A stretch of 25,588 bases of DNA from JAYODZ01 sp965662735 (lineage in GTDB: Bacteria; Pseudomonadota; Alphaproteobacteria; RS24), in the NCBI GenBank assembly GCA_965662735.1, contig CBFIIU010000020.1, forward strand, positions 1 through 25,588. Direction: 5' to 3'. This document shows positions 14,752-22,030 of this stretch, in pieces (the stretch's first letter is position 1; each line of letters begins with the position of its first letter). The notes below the pieces were generated by a model. It was not told where the DNA came from and ran no database searches. It worked only from the letters and a program-made list of their open reading frames with translations. The position numbers and the translations under genes are program-made.

Positions 14752-15792
14752 TTATGTTCCCGAACCCACAGCATCCGCCAGACTTTTAAATCCCTCAAGG
14801 CGTAAACGCTGCAGTAAATCTTTTTTAATGTCTTTGACCAGCATTGGGCCTTGATAAATCATCGCTGTGTAGAGCTGAACCAAACTCGCCCCGGCCTGTA
14901 TTTTTTCCATAGCATCCGCCCCCGTGCTGACCCCCCCAACCCCGATGAGGGTGATTTTGTCTCCGACCACGCGATAAACATCACGCAAAACTTGCGTCGA
15001 CGGGGCCATGAGCGGGCGACCCGACAGCCCCCCGGTCTCATCACCATGCTCATGGTGAGCAACCGAGCTGTGATCAACCGTTGTGTTACTGATGATCAAG
15101 CCGGATAATTTATGCTTCAACGCAAGGGCAGTAATATCGGCGATATCCGTATCATGCAAATCGGGGGCAATTTTGAGCAAGACCGGCAAATTGGGCTGGC
15201 TTTCGAAAATACGGGTCAGTAATTCATCCAATTGGGCGCCCGCCTGCAAGTCGCGCAAACCAGGTGTGTTGGGGGATGAAATATTAATCGTCAGATAGTC
15301 GGCAATGTCTTTAAAGCGCGACACGCCCAAAACATAATCGGCCATGCGGTCTGTGGCGGTTTTATTGGCGCCAATATTCACCCCTAAAATACCCTTGGGC
15401 GGTGCTTCGCGAAGCCGCTCATAGGCCGCAATTTGTCCATCATTATTAAAGCCGAGGCGATTAATCACCGCCTCTGCATCGGGCAGGCGAAAAATACGCG
15501 GGCGCGGATTACCGATTTGTGGCTCTGGCGTGAGGGTGCCGACTTCAACAAACCCGAAGCCGAGCTTGCGCAGCGCATCGGGAGCCTCGGCATTTTTATC
15601 AAAACCGGCCGCAACCCCAAAGGGGTTTGGGAACTGAAGACCTAAGGCGCTTATGCCGAGCAAATAATCATCTGGTCCCGGCTCGGGTAAAAACCGCCCA
15701 CCATATTTCAATGCCTGAACCGTGAGCCCGTGCACGGTCTCCGGCGGATAGCGGAATAAAATGGGGCGCATCACGCGCGAATAAAAGCTCAT
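14752..15792 (-). CDS. pyrD: dihydroorotate dehydrogenase (quinone), class 2
   Basis: 346 residues. It oxidises dihydroorotate to orotate in pyrimidine synthesis, passing electrons through FMN to membrane quinone. The N-terminal extension MSFYSRVMRPILFRYPPETVH is the membrane-associating helical part specific to class 2 enzymes. The barrel follows with GVAAGFDKNAE, NRLGFNNDG, the catalytic serine motif NISSPNTPGLRDLQ (170-183), LLKIAPDL and GVGGVSTG. All expected motifs are intact. The ATG overlaps the stop of the DUF952 gene upstream (ATGA), indicating translational coupling. Confidence 0.97.
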   Translation of the reverse strand: MSFYSRVMRPILFRYPPETVHGLTVQALKYGGRFLPEPGPDDYLLGISALGLQFPNPFGVAAGFDKNAEAPDALRKLGFGFVEVGTLTPEPQIGNPRPRIFRLPDAEAVINRLGFNNDGQIAAYERLREAPPKGILGVNIGANKTATDRMADYVLGVSRFKDIADYLTINISSPNTPGLRDLQAGAQLDELLTRIFESQPNLPVLLKIAPDLHDTDIADITALALKHKLSGLIISNTTVDHSSVAHHEHGDETGGLSGRPLMAPSTQVLRDVYRVVGDKITLIGVGGVSTGADAMEKIQAGASLVQLYTAMIYQGPMLVKDIKKDLLQRLRLEGFKSLADAVGSGT

Positions 15793-16136
15793 GGCAATGA
15801 CCCGATCGTTGACATGTGGTCCGGATCAGACCGATGAATAAGGTACTCTTGATCGCTCAACGTGACCAGTAGGTGGTTGTAAAAATGTGGAAATAATTCA
15901 CCTTTCGCGTCTCCTTCCCATTTTAAGTCGACGCCAAGCGCGGCCTCGGGAAAGCGAAAGAGGTGCAGCTGCTGGTTTTTGGAGAAAAACCGATCAATCG
16001 TCCCTTGAACCTGTCGCGCCTGCGACAGATGCACAAACCCATCCGCCTGATCGAGCGGTGAAACACCAACATGGCCGGCGGCCATTGCCTCGGCGCATTG
16101 CTCCGGTGTCAGGATTTTATAGACATAGTCCGTCAG
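15789..16136 (-). CDS. DUF952 family protein, apparent CTG start
   Basis: 115 residues if started at CTG 16136-16134. The first in-frame ATG (16085) would remove about 17 residues, including the conserved opening YVYKIL of this family, and leave only VSPLDQADGFVHLS onward. No ATG, GTG or TTG occurs in frame in the roughly 60 nt upstream of the CTG. AAGGAG lies exactly 7 nt before the CTG, and the CTG overlaps the lysS stop as CTGA, mimicking the ATGA coupling used next door. The DUF952 family has no established function. The protein is small, soluble and has no cysteine beyond C13. It sits between lysS and pyrD in one operon. Confidence 0.82.
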   Translation of the reverse strand: MTDYVYKILTPEQCAEAMAAGHVGVSPLDQADGFVHLSQARQVQGTIDRFFSKNQQLHLFRFPEAALGVDLKWEGDAKGELFPHFYNHLLVTLSDQEYLIHRSDPDHMSTIGSLP

Positions 16137-17707
16137 ACAAATTCTCCTTGGACACCCGATCGAAGAAGCGCAATGGTTTCGTCCAATCCATAAACCGCAG
16201 CAAATGAGCCAAAGCGCGGCCCTTGGCTTTGCCCCAAAAGGACTTCATATAAGGCTTTGAACCAATCTCGCAGATTTTCATCAAAAACAGCTTTGCCCGC
16301 CGCATAGACCTCGGTTTGAATATCCTCAGCCGAGGCCTGCTCGGGCAGAGCCTCCAAACGGGCAATTAAATCCAGCATTGCTTTTTGCTCGTCGGCGCTG
16401 GCGGCTCGGAAGGACTTGGTGGGTTTCACAAAGTCATGATAATAGGCGACCGCATAATGGCATAAACGATCGAGCAAAGGCGTGCTCTCCGGCGTTGCGT
16501 CGGGCGCATATTTGCGGATGAACTGCCACAAAATGTCGGTATTTTCAGCATTGGATGCGCTCACGAGATTTAAAAGAAGCGCAAAGCTGAGCGGCGACGC
16601 CGCTTGGGGAACCGCCCCGCTATGAATATGCCATGCGGGATTAGCCAGCTGATCCCCGGGTTCTTGGGTATGAAATTTTTCGACAAAGGTGAGATATTCA
16701 TCGACCGCCTTAGGAATAACATCAAAATAAAGGCGCTTCGCTTTGCGCGGGCTTTGAAACATATAAAGGGCCAGACTTTCGGGCGTGGCATAATGCAACC
16801 AAGACTCGATGGTTAGCCCATTTCCTTTCGACTTAGATATTTTTTCGCCTTTTTCATCGAGGAACAGCTCATAGCTCAATCCCTCGGGCGGTGTGCCACC
16901 AATGGCTTGGCAGATGCGCGACGATAATTTCACGCTTTCGCTCAAGTCTTTTCCCGCCATTTCATAATCAACATTAAGGGCCGTCCAGCGCATCGCCCAA
17001 TCTGCTTTCCATTGCAGTTTACACGCACCGCCCGTCACCGGGGTTTCGATCAAGGCACCGCTTTCAGGATGTCGATAGCTGACTGTTCCTGCTTGCGGGT
17101 CGATCGCCTCCATTGGCACCATCAGCACCCGCCCTGATTGCGGGCAAATAGGTAAAAACGGGCTATAGGTCTGTTGTCGCTCGGCCCCCAAGGTTGGAAG
17201 AATAATGGCTTGAACCGCGTCATAATGGTTGAGAATTTTGAGGAGAACCGCGTCCATTTTTCCAGAACCATAATAGTCAGTGGCACTTGCGAACTCATAG
17301 TCAAAGCCAAACTGATCCAGAAAAGACCGCAAGCGCGCATTATTATGCGCCCCAAAACTATCATGTGTGCCAAATGGATCGGGCACGCGGGTGAGCGGTT
17401 GCTCGAGATAATTTTCGAGGAGCTCGCGTTGCGGCACATTTTCAGGCACTTTTCGCAAACCATCCAGATCATCTGAAAAACAAATCAGCCGCGTTGGAAT
17501 ATCCGGCGCTAACACTGAAAAAGCGTGTCGCACCATGCTGGTGCGCGCGACTTCGCCAAATGTGCCAATATGCGGCAGACCGCTTGGCCCATAGCCTGTT
17601 TCAAACAACACCTCGCGCTTTTTAAGGCGCTCTGTGCGCGCTAATAATTTGCGTGCCTCCTCAAATGGCCAGGCTTTACTCTCAACTGCTAATTCGCGCA
17701 GATCCAT
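16133..17707 (-). CDS. lysS: lysyl-tRNA synthetase, class I
   Basis: 524 residues. It attaches lysine to tRNA-Lys. The class I signatures are HIGT (46-49, in GLPHIGTFGE) and KISKS (289-293, in EKISKSKGNG), so this is the archaeal-type class I enzyme that most Alphaproteobacteria carry instead of class II LysRS. The C-terminal helical anticodon-binding part is intact, ending RSGVQGEFV. The ATG follows GAAGGAT by 5 nt; this site is one of two copies in a 14-bp duplication. It is the first gene of the minus-strand run toward pyrD and the esterase. The divergent upstream neighbour is the TerB-like gene. Confidence 0.97.
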   Translation of the reverse strand: MDLRELAVESKAWPFEEARKLLARTERLKKREVLFETGYGPSGLPHIGTFGEVARTSMVRHAFSVLAPDIPTRLICFSDDLDGLRKVPENVPQRELLENYLEQPLTRVPDPFGTHDSFGAHNNARLRSFLDQFGFDYEFASATDYYGSGKMDAVLLKILNHYDAVQAIILPTLGAERQQTYSPFLPICPQSGRVLMVPMEAIDPQAGTVSYRHPESGALIETPVTGGACKLQWKADWAMRWTALNVDYEMAGKDLSESVKLSSRICQAIGGTPPEGLSYELFLDEKGEKISKSKGNGLTIESWLHYATPESLALYMFQSPRKAKRLYFDVIPKAVDEYLTFVEKFHTQEPGDQLANPAWHIHSGAVPQAASPLSFALLLNLVSASNAENTDILWQFIRKYAPDATPESTPLLDRLCHYAVAYYHDFVKPTKSFRAASADEQKAMLDLIARLEALPEQASAEDIQTEVYAAGKAVFDENLRDWFKALYEVLLGQSQGPRFGSFAAVYGLDETIALLRSGVQGEFV

Positions 17708-17712
17708 GCTCT

Positions 17713-17740
17713 ATCCTTCGCGCTTAATCCTTCACGCTTA
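17713..17740 (-). repeat. 14-bp tandem duplication containing the lysS ribosome binding site
   Basis: 17713-17726 and 17727-17740 are adjacent 14-mers differing at one base (ATCCTTCGCGCTTA / ATCCTTCACGCTTA). On the minus strand each carries GAAGGAT, so the lysS leader has two Shine-Dalgarno copies; the proximal one is correctly spaced from the ATG. Confidence 0.85.
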
Positions 17741-17785
17741 CTCTTTTTGATGGATGACTTCTATGTCGCATCCTTGCCCGAGATT

Positions 17786-17801
17786 CGCCTCTTGCGAGGC
17801 G
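17786..17801. promoter_or_regulatory. perfect 6-bp inverted repeat between lysS and the TerB-like gene
   Basis: CGCCTC (17786-17791) and GAGGCG (17796-17801) around TTGC. It is in the divergent promoter region, 25 nt before the TerB-like start. It could be an operator or an mRNA hairpin. No T tract follows on either strand. Confidence 0.4.
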
Positions 17802-17826
17802 TTGTGCATCTAGCCATACTCGGACT

Positions 17827-18312
17827 ATGCGCGATACGTCAACGCCCGAGCTGGTAAATACCGCCCAAGATGCCATCATTCTGTGCCTTCTGGCTGCAGC
17901 GGCTGTCGATGGGACACCGCATAATAGCGAAATTATTCTGATCGAGGCCATTGCCAGCACAACGCCTGCCCTCGCCCAAGACAGTAGCGAAGATTATGCC
18001 CGCATGATGGAAATTGGTCTGGCGTTACTCGCTGGCCCCGAAGGGCTGGAGAGCCTCTTTTCGCTGGCAACCCGCCAATTATCATCCCGCGAACGCGCGA
18101 CATGTTTTGCGCTGGTGGTCGAGTTTGTTGTGCGCAATGGGCAAATCAGCCCCGAGGAAATGCGCTATCTTGACCTTCTGGCCGACCATTTCCGTCTCGA
18201 TCGGCTGAGCCGCGCCGCCATTGAGCATGCGGCTCGCATTCGTCTCGACCCGCTTGATGGCCCGCTTAACAGCCCGTTTAGCAGCCCGTTTAGCAATGCA
18301 TCCACCCGTTAG
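17827..18312 (+). CDS. TerB-like protein
   Basis: 161 residues, helical and soluble, resembling the TerB/DjlA-N fold. ILCLLAAAAVDGTPHNSEIILIEAI (about 18-43) and a second half-repeat, VVEFVVRNGQISPEEMRYLDLLADHFRLD (about 97-126), each carry the acidic 'D/NG...E' turn that in TerB proteins can bind metal. TerB is associated with tellurite resistance and envelope stress, but no other ter gene is near. The tail (about 141-161) is repetitive (PLDG PLNS PFSS PFSN). The start is not backed by a clear Shine-Dalgarno. It is divergent from lysS; the fatty-acid-hydroxylase-like gene follows by 57 nt. Confidence 0.75.
   Translation: MRDTSTPELVNTAQDAIILCLLAAAAVDGTPHNSEIILIEAIASTTPALAQDSSEDYARMMEIGLALLAGPEGLESLFSLATRQLSSRERATCFALVVEFVVRNGQISPEEMRYLDLLADHFRLDRLSRAAIEHAARIRLDPLDGPLNSPFSSPFSNASTR
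18249..18296 (+). repeat. four 12-bp tandem units encoding a Pro-rich C-terminal tail
   Basis: Units at 18249-18260, 18261-18272, 18273-18284 and 18285-18296, all beginning CCCG(C/T)TT. The last two differ at one base. They are in frame in the TerB-like gene, giving PLDG, PLNS, PFSS and PFSN. Divergence increases toward the 5' end, as expected for progressive duplication at the 3' side. Confidence 0.85.
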
Positions 18313-18369
18313 ACCTTTGCATCAGTTTCGGGCGGGCGCCGCGTGACCCAAGAGTCTGAAGAGTGAGCA

Positions 18370-19143
18370 ATGTGGATTGAAGCACCCGATCATCGCCTAA
18401 TTATATTTGGTGCCGTACTCGCGACCTGCTTGGTGTTCGAGACACTGCGCCCGCGTCGGCAGCTGACCACCGACCGTCGCCGCAGATGGACCATTAATTT
18501 TGCCATGGGGGTGATCAATGTGATCGTGTTGCGGCTGGCGGTTCCTGCCGGCTTGCTCGGCATTGCCGCGATGCGACCCGAGACGCTTCTATCCGATCCA
18601 AGGCTCGGCTATTGGGGAAGTATCGCTCTCACCCTCCTGGTGTTTGACTTGGCGATCTATGTCCAGCATCGTTTATTTCATCGCATAGATGTTTTATGGG
18701 CGTTTCATCGGATCCATCATACGGACCGCGATCTGGATACGAGTTCGGCGCTGCGCTTTCATGTAGGGGAATATGTCTTTAGTTTCGTCTATAAAGCGGC
18801 CTTGGTCTGGCTCTTAGCGCCGCGGCCAGAGGCTATTTTGCTCTTTGAAATTTTGCTGAGTAGCTTTGCGCTTTTCAACCATAGCAATGGTTCATTGGGC
18901 GCGTTCGATCAAATTTTCGCAAAGCTTATCGTCACGCCAGATATGCACCGCCTTCACCACAGCACTCAACCGGGCGAAGCCAACCAAAATTTTGGCTTTT
19001 GCTTATCGCTATGGGATCGGGTGTTTAGAAGCTACCGTTCCCATCCAGAGCGGCCCATGGCCACATTGCCTCTGGGCGTCGAGGATGATCGCGAGACCGA
19101 TAGTTTGATGGGCCGCATATTAGAGCCTCTGCGCCGTTTGTGA
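18370..19143 (+). CDS. sterol desaturase / fatty acid hydroxylase family membrane enzyme
   Basis: 257 residues with about four membrane helices. It carries the full histidine cluster of the diiron fatty-acid-hydroxylase superfamily: H100-x3-H104 (HRLFH), H113-x2-HH (HRIHH, 113-117), H131, H171 (FNHSN) and H193-x2-HH (HRLHH, 193-197). These enzymes use O2 to hydroxylate or desaturate membrane lipids, sterols or carotenoids, with the active site on the cytoplasmic face. The exact substrate is unknown. GAAGAGTGAG precedes the ATG. It is on the same strand as the TerB-like gene upstream; 110 nt separate it from the glycosyltransferase. Confidence 0.9.
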   Translation: MWIEAPDHRLIIFGAVLATCLVFETLRPRRQLTTDRRRRWTINFAMGVINVIVLRLAVPAGLLGIAAMRPETLLSDPRLGYWGSIALTLLVFDLAIYVQHRLFHRIDVLWAFHRIHHTDRDLDTSSALRFHVGEYVFSFVYKAALVWLLAPRPEAILLFEILLSSFALFNHSNGSLGAFDQIFAKLIVTPDMHRLHHSTQPGEANQNFGFCLSLWDRVFRSYRSHPERPMATLPLGVEDDRETDSLMGRILEPLRRL

Positions 19144-19253
19144 TCATTTTTGGGGAAGTTGCACCAACCAGGTCGCTCTCCTTGTGAGCGCTGGCGTGCT
19201 TTGGCTGACCCTTCTATCGTGGTTGAACTGAATATCGGTTCATCCTTATATCC

Positions 19254-20753
19254 ATGCGATTACTCTTTAATCCTCTTTCAAGAAAGCAACGTGCACGCCG
19301 TCCCTCTCGAAAATCGCCGCGAGCATGGGGAACGGATCAAGAAATTGCCGATGCCGCTTACGCTCTCCTCACCCTAAACCCTGTTCAAAGCGCCGGTTAT
19401 TGCACACGGTTTAATCTCGGATTGGTGCTGCTCTGCCTCCTATTTGTGGCCTATGTCTTGCTTATTCAAAACTCTGGTAATCCTAATTTTCTGGTATTGG
19501 GGCTTTTTGGCGCATTGGGCCTTATTTTTATCCCGGCCTTGGCGATTAGTGTGTTGGGTCCATCAGCCATTAATTCTCGCCCCCTTAATTATGTGCCGAT
19601 TGTGTTGCCGAATGTGAGCGTAATGATCCCGCTCTATCGCGAAGCCCATATCCTTCGTCAACTGCGGCAAAGTTTGGCGAATATTTCTTATCCTCATGAC
19701 AAGCTGCAAGTGCTGGTTCTGGTTGAACGCCATGATCTCGAAACCCAAAGCGCCTTTCGCGAATTGGTTTGGCCCCGATTTGTGCAGCTCATTATTCTTC
19801 CTGCGGGGGTGCCCCAAACCAAGCCGCGCGCGCTAAGCTTGGGACTGGGTCATGCGACCGGCGACATTATCGGCATTTTAGATGCAGAAGATGTTATGCA
19901 TCCCGACCAAATCATGGAGGCGGCCCGCGAGTTTAGCACGGGGAATGATGCACTCGGTGCGTTGCAAGCTCCTTTGGTTATCCGCCCCCAAACCGGTCAG
20001 GCCTTACATCATCTATTTGCGCTTGAATATCTCATCCAGTTTTACTTCTTCCTCCCCGCACTCGACTTTCTCCACGCGCCCATTCCCTTATCTGGCACGT
20101 CGAATTATTTTCGTCGCTCCGCCCTCATCGAAATTTTGGGCTGGGATAGTTTCAACCTCACCGAAGATGCCGATCTGGGGATCCGCCTCTATCGAAACGG
20201 CTATAAAATTGGGCTGCTGACACGGCCCACCTATGAATGCGCGCCCGAAAACTGGCGCGATTGGTTCTTTCAGCGCACACGCTGGTTCACCGGACATCTG
20301 CAAACCATCTTGGTGCATATCCGACAGCCCGCCGCGATCATGCGCGATTTAGGGCCGACCAATGTGATCATCACCCTCATTGTCTTACTGGGGCGGGTAT
20401 TATACGGCCCCGTGCACACGGTGCTGATTGTGCTGGTGATCCTCAATCCTCAGACGGTCTGGAACGATCTGACGCATTCCTTAGGCGGGCAGTTTTGCTT
20501 ACTCGCCTATATCGCCATGCTGTTTTGTCTCCTGGCAGGAGTGGCCATTCAAAACCGAATTTCAGTGGTTCGAGTGGCCCCGTTATTAGTGTTTTATTGG
20601 ATGGCGCATATCCTGCCATTGGGCTTTGCGCTGTATCACGTTTTTCGACGTCATTATATTTGGTATAAAACGCCGCATCAGGCGCATCATGAATGGCAAT
20701 CAAATGCCGAACAAAACATGGAGCGGGTGAAGGGAATCGAACCCTCGTCTTAA
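19254..20753 (+). CDS. glycosyltransferase family 2, processive-type membrane enzyme
   Basis: 499 residues. The first 50 are basic and soluble, then two membrane helices (about 55-72, 80-103), a cytoplasmic GT-A domain (about 120-345) and four C-terminal helices (about 365-470). The GT2 catalytic motifs are in order: D210-x-x-D213 (ILDAED), TED (303-305) and Q340RTRW, the signature of processive polysaccharide synthases of the cellulose/hyaluronan-synthase type. It probably makes an exported beta-linked polysaccharide. No partner cellulose-synthase genes are nearby. No clear Shine-Dalgarno precedes the ATG. The last dozen codons (ending VKGIEPSS) run antisense through the tRNA-Gly gene and are unlikely to be an ancestral part of the protein. 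Confidence 0.88.
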   Translation: MRLLFNPLSRKQRARRPSRKSPRAWGTDQEIADAAYALLTLNPVQSAGYCTRFNLGLVLLCLLFVAYVLLIQNSGNPNFLVLGLFGALGLIFIPALAISVLGPSAINSRPLNYVPIVLPNVSVMIPLYREAHILRQLRQSLANISYPHDKLQVLVLVERHDLETQSAFRELVWPRFVQLIILPAGVPQTKPRALSLGLGHATGDIIGILDAEDVMHPDQIMEAAREFSTGNDALGALQAPLVIRPQTGQALHHLFALEYLIQFYFFLPALDFLHAPIPLSGTSNYFRRSALIEILGWDSFNLTEDADLGIRLYRNGYKIGLLTRPTYECAPENWRDWFFQRTRWFTGHLQTILVHIRQPAAIMRDLGPTNVIITLIVLLGRVLYGPVHTVLIVLVILNPQTVWNDLTHSLGGQFCLLAYIAMLFCLLAGVAIQNRISVVRVAPLLVFYWMAHILPLGFALYHVFRRHYIWYKTPHQAHHEWQSNAEQNMERVKGIEPSS

Positions 20754-20792
20754 GCTTGGGAAGCTTCTGCTCTACCATTGAGCTACACCCGC
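20719..20792 (-). tRNA. tRNA-Gly (anticodon CCC)
   Basis: 74 nt including an encoded CCA (TGG at 20719-20721). The acceptor GCGGGTG pairs with CACCCGC, the D-stem is GCTC/GAGC, the anticodon loop TTCCCAA has CCC at positions 34-36, and the T-arm is GAGGG-TTCGATT-CCCTT. It is close in sequence to E. coli tRNA-Gly(CCC). Its 3' 35 nt overlap, antisense, the 3' end of the glycosyltransferase gene. Confidence 0.97.
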
Positions 20793-20813
20793 CGAGATGG
20801 TGTTGGACCCGAG

Positions 20814-20829
20814 GCCCAGTTTTCTGGGC
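20814..20829. other. small perfect hairpin near the tRNA-Gly 5' side
   Basis: GCCCAG (20814-20819) and CTGGGC (20824-20829) around TTTT. It lies between the tRNA 5' end and lrgB. There is no downstream T tract on the plus strand, so termination of the glycosyltransferase transcript is possible but weak. The rest of 20793-20939 shows no gene. Confidence 0.4.
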
Positions 20830-20939
20830 GCGCGGTTTATGCGGATCACGCGACCTCGTATCAGCCCTTCTGTCTTAGCCAAATCTGGGGTGACAAACAA
20901 TCATAATTCTTGCCCCGATAGACACACCGCGTGCAGAGT

Positions 20940-21653
20940 TTACGGGAACAACCAAGCGAGAATAGTCGGTAGAATTAAACCGGTCAGCAGGCCATTCACC
21001 CCTAAGGCAAGGGCCGCGAAACTGCCCATGCGTGAACTTTTTTGCCAGGCCTCTGCCGTGCCAATCGCGTGTGCGGCAAGGCCATAGGCAAGCCCTCGCG
21101 CCGCATCATCATTGTGCCACTTCAGACGGCGAAAAAGCACGGGCCCTAGGATAATGCCAATCAGACCCGTGACAATGACCAAACAGGCAACCAGGCCGAT
21201 CGGCGCGTTCGTCTCTAATCCGATGCCCACCGCAATGGGGGTGGTGACGGATTTTGGCGCCAAAGCGAGGAGGCTGGGTTGGGTGGCCCCCAATAAAAGG
21301 GCAACCCCGAGCGCCGACGCCACCGCTGAAACCGACCCTATGATCAAAGCGGGCATAATGGCGCGGGCATGCTGTTGGAGAAGATGTCGATGATCATAAA
21401 GCGGGATCGCCATCGCCATGGTCGCTGGCACCAAAAGCGCCATCCACACGGAACCTCCGGCATCTAGCGTATCGAGCGGCGCGGCGGCGATCAGGGCGAC
21501 AAGTGCAACGACAGCGCTCGTGGTGATAATGGGCGAGGCCCAAACGCTGCGCGGGAATATCTGGCGAAGCCGAAGGGCGGCAAGATAGGTCACGAATATC
21601 ACCCCCGTCCACACAAGAGCGGAAGGGTCGAGACTATGCGAGACAGGGCTCAT
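20940..21653 (-). CDS. lrgB: LrgB/CidB family membrane protein
   Basis: 237 residues, about six to seven membrane helices. Family features are the early PLYDHRHLL turn (near 84), LAPKSVTTPIAVGI (about 130-143) and the late RGLAYGLAAHAIGTAEAW motif (about 184-201). LrgB works with LrgA. The pair has been described as a modulator of murein hydrolase activity and as a transporter of small carboxylates such as pyruvate or glycolate in plants and bacteria. The start overlaps the lrgA stop by 4 nt (ATGA). It is the last gene of the dcd-lrgA-lrgB run. Confidence 0.92.
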   Translation of the reverse strand: MSPVSHSLDPSALVWTGVIFVTYLAALRLRQIFPRSVWASPIITTSAVVALVALIAAAPLDTLDAGGSVWMALLVPATMAMAIPLYDHRHLLQQHARAIMPALIIGSVSAVASALGVALLLGATQPSLLALAPKSVTTPIAVGIGLETNAPIGLVACLVIVTGLIGIILGPVLFRRLKWHNDDAARGLAYGLAAHAIGTAEAWQKSSRMGSFAALALGVNGLLTGLILPTILAWLFP

Positions 21654-22030
21654 TGATCAGTCTCCTGCGGATCAGTTTTCCGTCTCGCATCCAGAAATCG
21701 GAATAAGCCCGCTGTCACAATTAACCCGATCAAGGTCGAGACCAACACAGAAATAAGTAAAGCCACGCCATCCAACCGCAGCAAACCTTGATAGGCCAGC
21801 ACGCCCAGAATTGCCGGTACAAAAAATAAGGGCATGTGGCGCAGCAAAAACTCGCCCACCAGGCGAATGTCTGCAGGCACGCGCCCTAAAATCAAAAACA
21901 GCACAAACAGAAGAGCCATGCCCCAAAGTGGGACAGGTATCGGCAAGGGCACCCACTCCCGCAACGCAATAGCAAGCACCCAACATCCCGCCAGAACGGC
22001 GCTGCCCCGCAGAGCCTGCTGCCCCATCAT
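21650..22030 (-). CDS. lrgA: LrgA/CidA family membrane protein
   Basis: 126 residues with four membrane helices. The LrgA signature PIPVPLWGMALLFVLFL (about 30-46), in which the proline-rich loop enters the second helix, is followed by GEFLLRHMPLFFVPA (59-73) and a polar tail (ARRKTDPQETDQ). It is the holin-like partner of LrgB. The family's holin-type label rests on topology; transport of small organic acids with LrgB is the better supported alternative. Two adjacent in-frame ATGs (22030, 22027) are possible starts. It overlaps the dcd stop by 1 nt. Confidence 0.9.
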   Translation of the reverse strand: MMGQQALRGSAVLAGCWVLAIALREWVPLPIPVPLWGMALLFVLFLILGRVPADIRLVGEFLLRHMPLFFVPAILGVLAYQGLLRLDGVALLISVLVSTLIGLIVTAGLFRFLDARRKTDPQETDQ

